Below, one piece after another: positions 1 through 10,483 of a stretch of 64,000 nt of DNA (position 1 is the first letter of the stretch; every line of letters begins with the position of its first letter). The stretch is taken from positions 2,294,001-2,358,000 of the forward strand of contig NZ_RPDH01000001.1 of the NCBI RefSeq assembly GCF_003813775.1, in the 5' to 3' direction. The position numbers and the translations under genes were made by a program. Below the pieces are notes generated by a model. It did no database searches. It saw nothing but the letters and a program-made list of their open reading frames with translations, and was not told the DNA's origin. This DNA is from Chitinophaga lutea (GTDB lineage: Bacteria; Bacteroidota; Bacteroidia; Chitinophagales; Chitinophagaceae).

Positions 1-565
1 TATTTTCCGCCGGCACGCTCAGTTTCAGCGCAAACCAGAGGGTGTACCACAGCAGGCCGAGGGCCGCGATAAAATGGATAGCCAGCCGGATGTGGCTCAC
101 GTAAAGATTTTCTTCATTCAGGCCGCTCTGCACCATGATCCAGCCGATGGCGCCCTGGAGGCCGCCCAGCAGAAAAAGGATGATCATCGGGCCGATCATG
201 CTGCGCTGGATTTTTTTCGTTACAACGAAATAAATAAAAGGCAGGGCAAACACAATTCCAATGAGGCGGGCCCAGTTGCGGTGCAACCATTCCCAGAAAT
301 AGATCCATTTAAAATCCGCCAGGGTAAAATGACTGTTGATGACTTTCGCCTGCCCGATTTCCTGGTATTTGGCGAACGCCTCCTGCCAGGCCGCTTCATT
401 CATGGGCGGCAGTGCGCCCAGGATGGGCTTCCATTCGGTGATGGATAACCCCGAGCCGGTAAGGCGCGTAATGCCTCCCAGCAACACCTGCACAATAATC
501 ATCACCACGCCGGTGAAAAGCCAGATCACGATGGCTTTATTGCCTCTGTTTTGCTGCATTTCCAT
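1..565 (-). CDS. ctaA: Heme A synthase, COX15/CtaA type (C-terminal part outside window)
   Basis: Polytopic inner-membrane enzyme that oxidises the C8 methyl of heme O to give heme A for cytochrome oxidases. The gene reads leftwards and runs off the window, so only the first 188 residues are seen. An N-terminal membrane segment is followed by the family signature [19 protein letters not shown] and [13 protein letters not shown], then [14 protein letters not shown], whose His is one of the conserved heme-ligand positions of COX15 proteins, and a second His-bearing segment near [10 protein letters not shown]. The start is the ATG at 565; a second in-frame ATG lies two codons later. Neighbours in the window do not belong to the oxidase cluster, so ctaB and cox genes would be expected to the left. 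The family call is secure; the remaining length cannot be judged. Confidence 0.93.
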   Translation of the reverse strand, partial: MEMQQNRGNKAIVIWLFTGVVMIIVQVLLGGITRLTGSGLSITEWKPILGALPPMNEAAWQEAFAKYQEIGQAKVINSHFTLADFKWIYFWEWLHRNWARLIGIVFALPFIYFVVTKKIQRSMIGPMIILFLLGGLQGAIGWIMVQSGLNEENLYVSHIRLAIHFIAALGLLWYTLWFALKLSVPAEN

Positions 566-673
566 AAACCCTGCAAAATTAGGGTTAAATACCGGTGCCC
601 GCGGATGATTTTTATCAATTCCCCGATCATTCCACCGGTTTTTGTAATTTTAGCGCGAACAAAAGCCATTCAC

Positions 674-1294
674 TTGTTACTGCCATATTACCAGGATGTT
701 TTAATGGAAGCCGGTTGCGATGAAGCCGGGAGGGGGTGTCTGGCAGGCCCCGTGTTTGCGGCGGCCGTCATACTGCCAAAAAATTTCCGCCATCCGCTGC
801 TCAACGATTCAAAGCAGATGAAGGAACCCGACAGGAAGAAGCTCAGAAAGGTGATCGAAAAGAAAGCGCTGGCCTACGCGGTGGCGAGTATCGACAACGA
901 GGAAATTGACAGGATAAATATCCTGAAAGCCTCATTCAAGGCGATGCACGAAGCTTTGGCACGATTATCGCTGCAGCCCCAAATGTTACTCATTGATGGG
1001 AACCGTTTTCATCCCTATGGCAATATCCCGCATACCTGCATCATACAGGGCGACGGAAAATATGCATCCATAGCGGCAGCGTCCATCCTGGCAAAAACTT
1101 ACCGGGATGAATATATGCACCAGCTGCATGAGCAATTCCCATATTACGGGTGGAAGGAGAATAAAGGTTATCCGACCCGCTTTCACCGGGATGCAATCCG
1201 AAACCATGGCGATACGCCCTACCACCGAAGGACGTTCCGCTTGCTACCGGATGAGCAGCTCAGCCTGGACGGCGACGAGGAGGAAAAGTGGTAA
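674..1294 (+). CDS. rnhB: Ribonuclease HII
   Basis: Cleaves the RNA strand of RNA-DNA hybrids and nicks at single ribonucleotides in DNA. The catalytic DEAGRG motif lies at residues 16-21 (Asp16, Glu17), with further acidic positions in LLIDGN and [11 protein letters not shown]. Start choice: the frame is open far upstream, but as I recall Bacteroidota RNase HII usually opens MLLPY..., and the TTG at 674 gives exactly MLLPYYQ. An ATG at 704, preceded by AGGA seven bases upstream, would leave only five residues before the DEAGRG motif. The 206-residue length fits the family. The gene is divergent from ctaA and ends 16 bases before rpoN, so the two probably share a transcript. Confidence 0.93.
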   Translation: MLLPYYQDVLMEAGCDEAGRGCLAGPVFAAAVILPKNFRHPLLNDSKQMKEPDRKKLRKVIEKKALAYAVASIDNEEIDRINILKASFKAMHEALARLSLQPQMLLIDGNRFHPYGNIPHTCIIQGDGKYASIAAASILAKTYRDEYMHQLHEQFPYYGWKENKGYPTRFHRDAIRNHGDTPYHRRTFRLLPDEQLSLDGDEEEKW

Positions 1295-1310
1295 AACTTA
1301 GGAACGAGCC

Positions 1311-2795
<1,485 letters not shown>

Positions 2796-2810
2796 TCACA
2801 CAAAATTTTC

Positions 2811-3476
2811 ATGGAAGAGCAGAAAGCACCCATTACTTTTTCGCCTGCCCTGCGGGCCGTTGCAAATGTATTTTCATATTTGCTGCATCCTCTTTTTATT
2901 CCCCTGCTCATTACCTTGATTGCGGTAACCGCGCTGCCCGAGTATTTTGTGGCGTTCAAGCAGAACAGTTTCCGTTTTACTTACGATGTGCTGTTTATCC
3001 GGGTACTCGTGACCTGTGTGCTGTTCCCGCTGCTGGTGGTGGCGCTGGCCAAAACGCTGAAGTTCGTGGACAGCGTGCAGCTGCAGGATCCGCGCCAGCG
3101 TATTATTCCCTATGTGGGCACGATCATTTTTTATTTCTGGGCGTTTTATACCTTCATCCGCGAAGGCGCCAGCCCTGATTTTTTCAATGCCTTTTTCCTG
3201 GGCATTTTTATCGCGATCGTCATTTCTTTTGTCGCCAATAACTTCGTGAAAATCAGCATGCATACCGTAGGCTGGGGCGGGGTGATCGGGTTTTTGCTGG
3301 CCCTGATGTGGGGCATGGGCATGAACGTGTCTGTTCCCCTGGCGCTGGCCTTCCTGCTGGCTGGTATCGCCGCCACTTCGCGGCTGGTACTGAGCGCCCA
3401 TTCCACGGGTGAGGTGTACCTCGGCTTTTTCGTCGGCATTTCATCACAGCTGATCGCCTACTGGATAGTTGGATAG
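2811..3476 (+). CDS. PAP2-superfamily-like integral membrane protein
   Basis: A 221-residue protein with about six hydrophobic segments. Two conserved-looking pieces, KISMHTVGWGG (about residues 145-155) and SRLVLSAHSTGEVYLG (about 190-205), resemble the SxHT and RxxxxxHxxxD/E motifs of type 2 phosphatidic acid phosphatases. The usual first motif (KxxxxxxRP) is only weakly matched by QDPRQRIIPY. It probably sits in the inner membrane and may act on lipid phosphates or undecaprenyl-pyrophosphate-type substrates, but this is inference. It follows rpoN by 15 bases and is likely cotranscribed. No terminator is visible before the recA promoter region. Confidence 0.7.
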   Translation: MEEQKAPITFSPALRAVANVFSYLLHPLFIPLLITLIAVTALPEYFVAFKQNSFRFTYDVLFIRVLVTCVLFPLLVVALAKTLKFVDSVQLQDPRQRIIPYVGTIIFYFWAFYTFIREGASPDFFNAFFLGIFIAIVISFVANNFVKISMHTVGWGGVIGFLLALMWGMGMNVSVPLALAFLLAGIAATSRLVLSAHSTGEVYLGFFVGISSQLIAYWIVG

Positions 3477-3705
3477 GCCTCCGTTTTGAGCCATCGTACG
3501 GTCCCCGGCGAACTTTTTTCGGCATTTTCCTGATATTTTTTCACTACGCAGATCCCCTGCGCAATGGGCGCGCACCTTTGTATTGTCCATTGCGTGTTAC
3601 CCCAATTAAAGTTAAAACGCCGGATACTACAAAACTTAGCATCAAATAAAAAATGCTAAATTTTTTAGGATGATGTCGAAAAATAATTATACCTTGCATT
3701 ACCAT

Positions 3706-3713
3706 TAAATTTG
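3706..3713 (+). promoter_or_regulatory. Candidate recA promoter -7 element
   Basis: TAAATTTG matches the Bacteroidota primary-sigma -7 consensus TAnnTTTG and lies 20 bases before the recA ATG. No TTTG -33 element sits at the usual 17-21 base distance, so only half of the promoter is supported. No obvious SOS-type inverted repeat was seen. Confidence 0.4.
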
Positions 3714-3733
3714 AACAATAAATACTTACTACA

Positions 3734-4744
3734 ATGTCAAACGCCGCAACAAACGCCGATAAACTGAAAGCCCTCCGCCTTACGATGGACAAGATCGACA
3801 AGGATTTCGGGAAGGGGTCTGTGATGATGATGGGGGAAAAGGGAGAGCATGTATGGGAAGTGATTTCCACGGGATCGCTGGGCCTGGATATTGCGCTGGG
3901 CGTTGGCGGTTTACCTAAGGGCCGTATCGTTGAGATTTACGGGCCCGAGGCTTCCGGTAAAACCACAATTGCCATTCATACCATCGCAGAAGCGCAAAAG
4001 AAAGGCGGTATCTGCGCCATTATAGATGCGGAGCACGCATTCGACAGCACCTATGCCCGCCGCCTGGGGGTGGATGTGGATTCCCTGCTGATTTCGCAGC
4101 CCGACCATGGTGAGCAGGCGCTTGAGATCGCCGACCGCCTGATTTTGTCCGGAGCGGTGGATGTAGTGGTGATCGACTCCGTAGCCGCGCTGGTGCCGAA
4201 AGGGGAGCTGGAAGGGGAGATGGGTGAAAGCAAAATGGGCCTGCAGGCACGTCTGATGTCCCAGGCACTGCGTAAACTCACCGCCACCATTTCTAAAACA
4301 AACTGCTGCTGCATTTTCATCAACCAGCTGCGTGAAAAGATCGGTGTGATGTTCGGTAACCCCGAAACAACCACCGGTGGTAACGCCCTCAAGTTCTACG
4401 CTTCCATCCGGCTCGACATTCGCCGTATGAGCCAGATCAAAGACGGTGACGAAGCAGTGGGTAACCGCGTAAAAGTAAAAGTTGTAAAAAATAAAGTTGC
4501 ACCTCCCTTCCGCCAGGCTGAGTTCGACATTATATTCGGGTTAGGCGTATCCAAAGTGGGTGAGCTGATCGATATGGGTGTGGAATATGGAATCATCCAG
4601 AAAAGCGGCAGCTGGTTCAGCTACGAAGGCAACAAGCTGGGTCAGGGCCGCGACGCCGTAAAACAACTCCTGCTCGACAATCCTGAGGTAGCCACAGAAG
4701 TGGAAGCCAAAATCAAGGCAAAGCTGGCCGAGCAGCAAGCATAA
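3734..4744 (+). CDS. recA: Recombinase RecA
   Basis: Forms ATP-dependent filaments on single-stranded DNA, catalyses strand exchange and drives LexA-type autocleavage. Walker A is GPEASGKT at residues 70-77, Walker B lies in [11 protein letters not shown] (about 143-153), and the L2/monomer-interface sequence [20 protein letters not shown] is intact. The 336-residue length is typical. The gene stands alone between a -7 element and a strong terminator, so it is probably monocistronic. Confidence 0.99.
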   Translation: MSNAATNADKLKALRLTMDKIDKDFGKGSVMMMGEKGEHVWEVISTGSLGLDIALGVGGLPKGRIVEIYGPEASGKTTIAIHTIAEAQKKGGICAIIDAEHAFDSTYARRLGVDVDSLLISQPDHGEQALEIADRLILSGAVDVVVIDSVAALVPKGELEGEMGESKMGLQARLMSQALRKLTATISKTNCCCIFINQLREKIGVMFGNPETTTGGNALKFYASIRLDIRRMSQIKDGDEAVGNRVKVKVVKNKVAPPFRQAEFDIIFGLGVSKVGELIDMGVEYGIIQKSGSWFSYEGNKLGQGRDAVKQLLLDNPEVATEVEAKIKAKLAEQQA

Positions 4745-4790
4745 AATCTTTAAACGTTAAATTAAACGTTTGTTTGGGTTAGTTTAGTAG

Positions 4791-4818
4791 AAGGTCCGTT
4801 TTCTAACGGACCTTTTTT
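4791..4818 (+). terminator. Rho-independent terminator of recA
   Basis: A perfect 10-bp stem (AAGGTCCGTT / AACGGACCTT) with a TTCT loop is followed directly by a T run. It lies 46 bases after the recA stop codon. Confidence 0.9.
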
Positions 4819-5019
4819 GTATATGAGATTTTCAGCAGGGAGGGTTACGATAATTTTATCCTTTGCGCGGGCATTGCATTGGAGAGCATTGTTGTGAATG
4901 CCGCTGCCCGGGTGCGGAGCCACTCAGGTTCCTGAGATTTTGTGACTTCCCGGCGCTGATGAGCACGCTTTCCACCCACCTACTATGATTGCTCCGAAGC
5001 CGATGTTGTTTGGCCTCGT

Positions 5020-5775
5020 TTACCCATGCTTCATCTCCGCTTCAATGTACTGCTCCAACTGCCGCGCATTCTCGATCGCATAACCGTAAAAGTCGTTGTT
5101 GAAAAACACCCATACCCGGTGTTTGTCCCGCAGCCATTGCGCGCATTTGCGGGCGTAAGCCTTCATCGTCTGATGATGGTATTTCGATGCATAGAGTTTG
5201 CCCGGCCCGTGAAAACGCAGGTAAATATCTTTCGCCGTTACCAGCTCATGGTACGGAAAGGGCATCGCGGACTGGGCAATCACCAGTGAAATACCATATT
5301 GTCGTAATAATTCCACACTTTGTGCTTCCAGCCAGCTTTCGTGGCGTATCTCCAGGGCAAAAACGTAATCGCTGTATTGTTTTTGCAAGACGGTAAAAAA
5401 GTGCTCCGCCACCTCCCGCTTGAAGGGCGCATTGGCAGGCAATTGTACCAGAACAGGGCCCAGCTTTTCCTTTACCGGATCAAACACGGAAAAGAAACGC
5501 TCCAGGCTTTCCGAGGGATCGTTCAGTTTCTGGTAATGACTGATATACCGGCTGAGCTTGGGACAGAAGCGGAAGTCACCGGGCACGGCAGCTGCCCAGT
5601 TCAGGACGGTTTGCGCCCTGGGCAGATGATAAAAGCTGGTGTTGATCTCAACGCATTTAAACTCCCGGCTGAAATACGCGAGGTATTCCGTGGGTTTTAA
5701 TGTTTCCGGGTAATACAACCCTTTCCAGTCTTTGTAACTCCACCCGGAGGTACCTATGTGCAGCGAATGGGCCAA
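5020..5775 (-). CDS. DUF72 family protein (YecE-like)
   Basis: A 251-residue TIM-barrel-like protein of the DUF72 family, whose biochemical role is not established. Seen in the sequence: IGTSGWSYKDWKGLYYP at the N-terminus, CVEINTSFYHLP, FRFCPKLSRYISH, ALEIRHESW and YLRFHGP, all characteristic DUF72 blocks. The start is a TTG at 5775; a stop codon lies three codons upstream in frame and no ATG precedes the GTSGW motif. Neighbours (recA upstream on the other strand, a flavoprotein gene behind it) give no functional hint. Confidence 0.88.
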   Translation of the reverse strand: MAHSLHIGTSGWSYKDWKGLYYPETLKPTEYLAYFSREFKCVEINTSFYHLPRAQTVLNWAAAVPGDFRFCPKLSRYISHYQKLNDPSESLERFFSVFDPVKEKLGPVLVQLPANAPFKREVAEHFFTVLQKQYSDYVFALEIRHESWLEAQSVELLRQYGISLVIAQSAMPFPYHELVTAKDIYLRFHGPGKLYASKYHHQTMKAYARKCAQWLRDKHRVWVFFNNDFYGYAIENARQLEQYIEAEMKHG

Positions 5776-5861
5776 TGGTTTTTATCACAACCTATCTCAA
5801 GATTGATACCACGTCATATGCTGTTTCACAAACAGGTAAACCAGGCTCGCGGCTGGGCAGG

Positions 5862-6449
5862 TTAACGGGCCCTGTGGCCCAGCGCCGTCACTTTGTTGAG
5901 CCAAAGTTCGCGCTGCTTCTTTTTTAACCGGCGGAGGTTTGCAATAGTGGTGATTTTTACGGGCTTCACACCACAGAATTCCAGCGTTGCATTTTTCATG
6001 GCATGGTGACCGGCAGAGCGGTACACCAGCCAGTTATACCAGGCCGGACTGTCCATCGTCGTAATCAGCCGGGCCGTTTTCCCTTTCAGTAATTTGTCCC
6101 ACAGCACGGAGCCCTGACGGTATTGAAATGTTTTGCCGGGTAAAAACAACCGGTCGATAAATCCTTTTAACAGCGCCGGCAAAGTACCCCACCAGGTGGG
6201 ATATACCCACACCATGTGATGGCATTCCCGGATTTTCTCCCAGGCCATTTCCAGATCAGGTTCCCATGGGGTGCGCTGCTTGTAGCCATGTTGCAGCACG
6301 GGGTTAAATTGCAGGTGATTCAACGTGAGAAGGGTCACTTCGTGCCCGGCTTTTTCGGCGCCCTGCTTGTAAGCAAGGGCCAGGGCCTTGCTGTAGCTGT
6401 CGTTATCCGGATTGCCCTGGATGATCAGGATTTTTTTTGTGCTTTGCAT
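5862..6449 (-). CDS. NAD(P)H oxidoreductase, flavodoxin-fold quinone-reductase-like
   Basis: A 195-residue member of the NQO1/MdaB/KefG type: N-terminal beta strand and flavin loop KKILIIQGNPDNDSYSKALA, then MVWVYPTWWGTLPALLKGFIDR, the flavin-binding WxYPxWW motif of this family. It likely reduces quinones or related electrophiles using FAD/FMN and NAD(P)H. The ATG at 6449 places the first beta strand directly at the N-terminus; longer in-frame starts only add unconserved residues. A Crp/Fnr regulator gene ends 122 bases upstream on the same strand, an arrangement consistent with regulation of this enzyme, though that is inference. Confidence 0.87.
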   Translation of the reverse strand: MQSTKKILIIQGNPDNDSYSKALALAYKQGAEKAGHEVTLLTLNHLQFNPVLQHGYKQRTPWEPDLEMAWEKIRECHHMVWVYPTWWGTLPALLKGFIDRLFLPGKTFQYRQGSVLWDKLLKGKTARLITTMDSPAWYNWLVYRSAGHHAMKNATLEFCGVKPVKITTIANLRRLKKKQRELWLNKVTALGHRAR

Positions 6450-6571
6450 AGCACAAAGATGCAGTGCGAAGACAATCCGTTTTTTTGACAAAAGGCAAAA
6501 AGCATATGGGTCGCTGCGCTGTAAAGGCATTCGTGTAGCGGAAAATATGTTGTAGATCGTGCGGCTGCCGG

Positions 6572-7165
6572 TCAATACCTGCTCCTGATGCGGCTGAGAG
6601 TGGCCTGTGTAATGCCGAGATAAGAAGCGAGGTACCCCAGTGGCGCCCGCTGTAGAAGTTCGGGGTTAGTGGTTTCCAGTTCCCGGTAACGTTCTTCCGC
6701 GGTTTTGAACCGCAGCGAACGAAGGCCAGCTTCCTGTTCGAGGTAATACCGGGTGATCATCAGCCTCCCGAGGCGTTCGATTTCATGAAAGTCGTTATAC
6801 AACGCTTCCAGGTCGCTGAAGGCGATAGAGATGATTTCACTCTCTTCGAGCGTTTCTATATTGTAAAACGAAGGTTCATGGCTCAGCAAACCATCCAGTG
6901 CGCAGATCACGCAGTTTTCAAGACCAAGGGCGGTGGTGACTTCTTTCCCCTTATGGCGGTAGAAGCTGCGGAGCATCCCTTTGCCGACGATGTACAAATG
7001 GGTGGCCATGCGCTGTTGTTGCTGGAGCAGGTGTTTGCGGGGAAATTTTTCAAGCACCAGGCAATTGCAGATAGCCGCTGCGGCATGGGGCGATAAAGGT
7101 GTGACGGAAGAAAAAAACCGGAGCAGCGTGTCGATCGCCGATGTTTGAAAGGTAGTGGCAGCCAT
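6572..7165 (-). CDS. Crp/Fnr family transcriptional regulator
   Basis: A 197-residue regulator with an N-terminal cyclic-nucleotide-binding-like fold (about residues 25-125; THLYIVGKGMLRSFYRHKGKE) and a short C-terminal helix-turn-helix (GYLASYLGITQATLSRIR, about 177-194). This resembles the shorter Bacteroidota Crp-like proteins; the ligand is unknown and no cysteine cluster like that of Fnr is present. It is transcribed towards the quinone-reductase-like gene and divergent from the J-domain gene, with 38 bases between the two starts. Confidence 0.9.
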   Translation of the reverse strand: MAATTFQTSAIDTLLRFFSSVTPLSPHAAAAICNCLVLEKFPRKHLLQQQQRMATHLYIVGKGMLRSFYRHKGKEVTTALGLENCVICALDGLLSHEPSFYNIETLEESEIISIAFSDLEALYNDFHEIERLGRLMITRYYLEQEAGLRSLRFKTAEERYRELETTNPELLQRAPLGYLASYLGITQATLSRIRSRY

Positions 7166-7203
7166 ACCGGCAAGTTAAGAAGAATGTATTATTTTACGTT
7201 GTA

Positions 7204-8304
7204 ATGCGTGACTATTATAGCATATTGGGAGTGAGTGAGCATGCTGCTCAGCACCAGATCAAAAGCGCGTTCAGGAAACTCTGTATGGAGTACCATCCTG
7301 ATAAAACAGGGGGCAATAAAACACTGGAGGAAAAGTTCAGGCAGATACTGGCAGCTTACGAAGTACTGGGTGACCCAGCCAGCAGGTCCCGTTACGATCA
7401 GCGCTTGGCCTGGCAACGTTCTGCCGCCGCCAGCCGGCCTGCAGCGGAGCAACCTGTTTATACATCGCCTCCTCCGCGGCAACCAGCTGCGCCACCGGTT
7501 CAGGCAGACAAACCGGTAAATATGCCGCGCAAAGCCATGCTGTTCACCGCGGTAGGGTTGTGTTTCTTTTTTGTACTGCTTTATTTTTTCGGGCCGGCGC
7601 CGAAAGATCCGAATGCGCCGGATGAAAACGCCGTCACACCGCCACCTGTGATCAGTTCGCTATTTCCAAAGGCCACCGATGAAGATCCCTTTGTTCTGCT
7701 GCCGGGGCAGGAGCGCCAGCGGCTCGGTGCCATTCTCGCAGGCAGCGATACAACACACCGTTTCGTGAATATGGATGCGGATGACATTCCGGAGCTGGTG
7801 GCGGGCGGATACCTGTTTGCCACAACAGACGGTGAAACCTACCGGCTTGTTTTTCATTACGACGGCGCCATGTATGTGCAGCAAAACCTGCTATACCTCT
7901 ACTTCAACGACCTGCTGGGGGCATACCGCAGCTGTTACCGCTGTGCCGTGGCGGGACTGCCGAATGATGAGTCGATCGCAGAAATCAGGATGGTGTACGA
8001 TAGCGGGCGCGTGGTTTTCCCTGAACATGATAAATACCGGAGTATCGCCATTCTTGAAAACCTGCAGCACCTCTTCAAAAAAGGTATTCCGCCAACAGAC
8101 AGCCGGGGCCACGACGATGGAACGCGGAAAGAATTGCTGCGCCATTTCATCGCTTATCACTTTAATCAGCGCGATCCCGCCGTCACGAAAGCGCTTTTTG
8201 AGCAACTGTACACCGGAACGGATAAAGAGACTATCCGGCGTGATCTTGCCGGCATGGTCGATGTGCTGGAAAAAAGAATAACCTCCGCCGCTGCAACGCA
8301 GTGA
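7204..8304 (+). CDS. J-domain membrane protein
   Basis: A 366-residue protein. Residues 1-66 form a J domain with the HPD tripeptide at 31-33, needed to stimulate DnaK. A Pro/Ala-rich linker follows, then one transmembrane helix (about 111-130, FTAVGLCFFFVLLYFF) and a C-terminal part of about 230 residues that I do not recognise. Gly/Phe and zinc-finger regions of true DnaJ are absent, so this is a specialised, membrane-tethered co-chaperone. Topology (J domain in the cytosol, C-terminus outside) is inferred. Its 3' end carries the terminator of the convergent obgE-tRNA transcript. Confidence 0.85.
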   Translation: MRDYYSILGVSEHAAQHQIKSAFRKLCMEYHPDKTGGNKTLEEKFRQILAAYEVLGDPASRSRYDQRLAWQRSAAASRPAAEQPVYTSPPPRQPAAPPVQADKPVNMPRKAMLFTAVGLCFFFVLLYFFGPAPKDPNAPDENAVTPPPVISSLFPKATDEDPFVLLPGQERQRLGAILAGSDTTHRFVNMDADDIPELVAGGYLFATTDGETYRLVFHYDGAMYVQQNLLYLYFNDLLGAYRSCYRCAVAGLPNDESIAEIRMVYDSGRVVFPEHDKYRSIAILENLQHLFKKGIPPTDSRGHDDGTRKELLRHFIAYHFNQRDPAVTKALFEQLYTGTDKETIRRDLAGMVDVLEKRITSAAATQ

Positions 8305-8315
8305 CGAAGGTTATT
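8271..8315 (-). terminator. Terminator of the obgE - tRNA-Thr transcript
   Basis: Read on the minus strand, an 8-bp outer stem (AATAACCT / AGGTTATT) encloses an inner CTGC/GCAG hairpin and is followed by CTTTTTT. It lies just after the tRNA and overlaps the last codons of the convergent J-domain gene. Confidence 0.6.
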
Positions 8316-8319
8316 GAAG

Positions 8320-8393
8320 AGCCACCCATCGGGATCGAACCGACGACCTGTTATTTACGAAACAACCGCTCTGACCAGCTGAGCTAGGGTGGC
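8320..8393 (-). tRNA. tRNA-Thr (anticodon CGT)
   Basis: The minus strand folds into a full cloverleaf: acceptor GCCACCC/GGGTGGC, D-arm GCTC...GAGC, anticodon stem GTTGT/ATAAC (one G-T pair) with loop TTCGTAA and anticodon CGT, and T-arm GTCGG-TTCGATC-CCGAT. CGT reads ACG, a threonine codon. CCA is not encoded. It begins 20 bases after the obgE stop on the same strand and is probably cotranscribed. Confidence 0.95.
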
Positions 8394-8413
8394 AGCTATA
8401 TAAAAGTAATAAT

Positions 8414-9427
8414 TTATTCGTTTTCTTCTGTCGAATTTACTTCGGAATTCAGGGTTTCCCACAGCATGTCTTTCAGTTCCTGGAGGCCCGTTTGGGTGAT
8501 GGAACTGATGAACACATGCGGCACATCCTTTGGCAATTCTTCTGCAATGGCGGCTTTGAGCTCATCGTCGAGCATATCGCTTTTGCTGATGGCGATCAGG
8601 AACTGTTTATCAAGCATTTCAGGGTTGTACTGCTCCAGCTCATTCACCAGGATGTTAAATTCTTTGCGGTGGTCTTCACTGTCTGCCGGTATCACGAACA
8701 GCAGCACGGCGTTGCGCTCGATGTGCCGAAGGAAACGGTGCCCGAGGCCTTTGCCTTCGTGGGCGCCTTCGATGATCCCGGGGAGATCGGCCACGCAAAA
8801 CGAGCGGTCGTCGCGGTACTCCACCATGCCCAACTGCGGGGTGAGGGTGGTGAAGGCGTAATTGGCGATTTTGGGTTTGGCTGCGGTGATAGACGACAAC
8901 AGGGTGGATTTGCCCGCATTGGGGAAACCTACCAGTCCCACATCGGCCAGCACTTTAAGTTCCAGCAGCTTCCAGCCTTCCCGCCCCGGCTCGCCAGGCT
9001 GGGCGTATTCCGGCGCCTGGTTGGTGGGGCTTTTAAAATATGCGTTCCCGCGGCCACCCTGGCCACCGGGCATAAAAATAATCTCTTCGCCATCGTGCAT
9101 CACTTCCGCTTCCACCTCGCCGGTTTCTTCGTCGCGCACGATGGTGCCTAGGGGCACTTCTATCACGATATCCCTGCCCATAGCTCCGGTACAGTTGTCA
9201 CCGCTACCGTTTTCGCCGTTTTCCGCGAGCACATTTTTGTACCAGCGCAGGTGCAGCAGCGTCCACAGCTGGGCGTTCCCCCGGAGAATGAGGTGCCCTC
9301 CACGGCCGCCGTCGCCGCCGTCGGGGCCGGCCAGGGCCTTGAATTTCGTGCGCATAAAGTGGCGGCTGCCCGCGCCTCCGTGGCCGGATTTACAATATAC
9401 CCGTATATAATCTACAAAGTTCTCCAT
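8414..9427 (-). CDS. obgE: GTPase Obg (CgtA)
   Basis: Essential ribosome-assembly GTPase acting on the 50S subunit. The Gly-rich Obg fold occupies residues 1-157 ([26 protein letters not shown]), followed by a G domain with G1 GFPNAGKS (167-174), G3 DLPG and G4 SKSD. The 337-residue length lacks the extra C-terminal domain of Firmicutes Obg, as expected here. It lies downstream of adk on the same strand, separated by a strong hairpin, and upstream of tRNA-Thr. Confidence 0.97.
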   Translation of the reverse strand: MENFVDYIRVYCKSGHGGAGSRHFMRTKFKALAGPDGGDGGRGGHLILRGNAQLWTLLHLRWYKNVLAENGENGSGDNCTGAMGRDIVIEVPLGTIVRDEETGEVEAEVMHDGEEIIFMPGGQGGRGNAYFKSPTNQAPEYAQPGEPGREGWKLLELKVLADVGLVGFPNAGKSTLLSSITAAKPKIANYAFTTLTPQLGMVEYRDDRSFCVADLPGIIEGAHEGKGLGHRFLRHIERNAVLLFVIPADSEDHRKEFNILVNELEQYNPEMLDKQFLIAISKSDMLDDELKAAIAEELPKDVPHVFISSITQTGLQELKDMLWETLNSEVNSTEENE

Positions 9428-9452
9428 ATCTCATTGTGCCCCAGCGGGCGTT

Positions 9453-9502
9453 AAAAGCAAAACGCAAAGATCGTAAAGTTTGGCCTTACATGATCTTTGC
9501 GT
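9453..9502 (-). terminator. Strong hairpin / terminator between adk and obgE
   Basis: An 11-bp perfect inverted repeat (ACGCAAAGATC / GATCTTTGCGT, 9462-9472 and 9492-9502) with an inner GTAA/TTAC pairing. On the minus strand it follows the adk stop by 27 bases and is trailed by TTTTGCTTTT, so it should end or attenuate the adk transcript before obgE. Confidence 0.6.
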
Positions 9503-9529
9503 AGCAATATGTTTAAAATGCGGTCCTGA

Positions 9530-10117
9530 CTATACCCTCACACCAATCAGCTCATCCAGTTCCTTGGACAGCAGTTCAAAAGTAGATTCGATGGAACCGT
9601 CACCCTTGATGCGTCTCAGTTTGCCGAATTTGGCATAGTGATCGGCCACGGGAGCGGTTTTGTTATGATATTCCACGATGCGGTTTTTCACCACTTCTTC
9701 GCTGGCATCGTCCGGTCTGCCAGAGGTTTTGCCACGGTCGAGCAGGCGGCGGATCAGTTCGTCCTCCGGCACTTCCAGGCTCAGTACCACAGAAATGGGG
9801 GCTTTTTTAAGCGCCAGCAGTTTATCGAGTGCTTCGGCCTGCGTGGTATTCCGGGGAAATCCGTCGAAAATAAAACCACGGGCTTCGGGATTCGCGTCCA
9901 GCATGGAGCTGATCATCCCTATCACCACCTCATCAGGCACCAATGACCCCTGGTTCATCAGCTTCTGCGCTTCCAGCCCCAAAGGTGTGCCCGCCGCAAT
10001 CTCCTTACGCAGCAAGTCGCCGGTGGAGAGGTGGAGCAATCCGTATTTCTCAATAATGTTGGCACTCTGGGTTCCCTTCCCGCTTCCTGGAGGGCCAAAT
10101 AAAATCAAATTGACCAT
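9530..10117 (-). CDS. adk: Adenylate kinase
   Basis: Catalyses ATP + AMP to 2 ADP in the cytosol. The P-loop GPPGSGKGT is at residues 8-16, followed by LSTGDLLR, the AMP-binding FDGFPRNTTQAEAL, and the LID arginines in LIRRLLDRGKTSGRPDD. The 195-residue, short-LID form without zinc cysteines is expected for this group. The ATG at 10117 gives MVNLILFGPPGSGKG; a second ATG at 10138 would add seven residues and overlaps the stop of a short upstream ORF, so translation could also begin there. Confidence 0.97.
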   Translation of the reverse strand: MVNLILFGPPGSGKGTQSANIIEKYGLLHLSTGDLLRKEIAAGTPLGLEAQKLMNQGSLVPDEVVIGMISSMLDANPEARGFIFDGFPRNTTQAEALDKLLALKKAPISVVLSLEVPEDELIRRLLDRGKTSGRPDDASEEVVKNRIVEYHNKTAPVADHYAKFGKLRRIKGDGSIESTFELLSKELDELIGVRV

Positions 10118-10134
10118 GTTTCTTCGGTAATGAT

Positions 10135-10236
10135 TCATAAAACAGGCATTGCCGCCCGCGTGAAAACTACATGTACAGTTGTAATTCCGATAACTTTCTT
10201 ACTGTCGACCCCCGAAAAGGTTACCTCATTGAGCAT
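10135..10236 (-). CDS. Possible 33-residue leader ORF upstream of adk
   Basis: ATG at 10236 preceded by AGGAG at a ten-base spacing, unusually good for this genome. It encodes 33 residues beginning MLNEVTFSGVDSKK and ending in a TGA that overlaps the ATG at 10138 (an alternative adk start) by four bases. A TATCTTTG -7 box lies just upstream. Position, ribosome site and overlap suggest a translated leader that could couple to adk. I recognise no domain, and a chance ORF of this length is quite possible. Confidence 0.3.
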   Translation of the reverse strand: MLNEVTFSGVDSKKVIGITTVHVVFTRAAMPVL

Positions 10237-10259
10237 CTTTATTATACTCCTGTAAGTTG

Positions 10260-10267
10260 CAAAGATA
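10260..10267 (-). promoter_or_regulatory. Candidate adk promoter -7 element
   Basis: Minus strand TATCTTTG, a perfect TAnnTTTG. No clear TTTG sits 17-21 bases further upstream. It would give an adk leader of about 135 bases. The AT-rich stretch from here to 10483 holds nothing else I can name, apart from a weak TTG-N20-TAAATTTT promoter match ahead of the next gene on the plus strand. Confidence 0.45.
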
Positions 10268-10483
10268 ACAAACAATTAAATGTATTGGTAATTAAAATTA
10301 AGATTGATGAAATCCTGCAAAAGAATACTGGAAAATAATAAATATCATTCAATAAATAAAGGAAATTGGTAGAGGAATTAAAAACCCGTGCTGAACAGTC
10401 ACAACGAGGGTTATTTATATATTCAATGTTTATAATGTGTTGGCGTGCAGCCGATTCCATCGTAAATTTTGTATGTTTATAGC

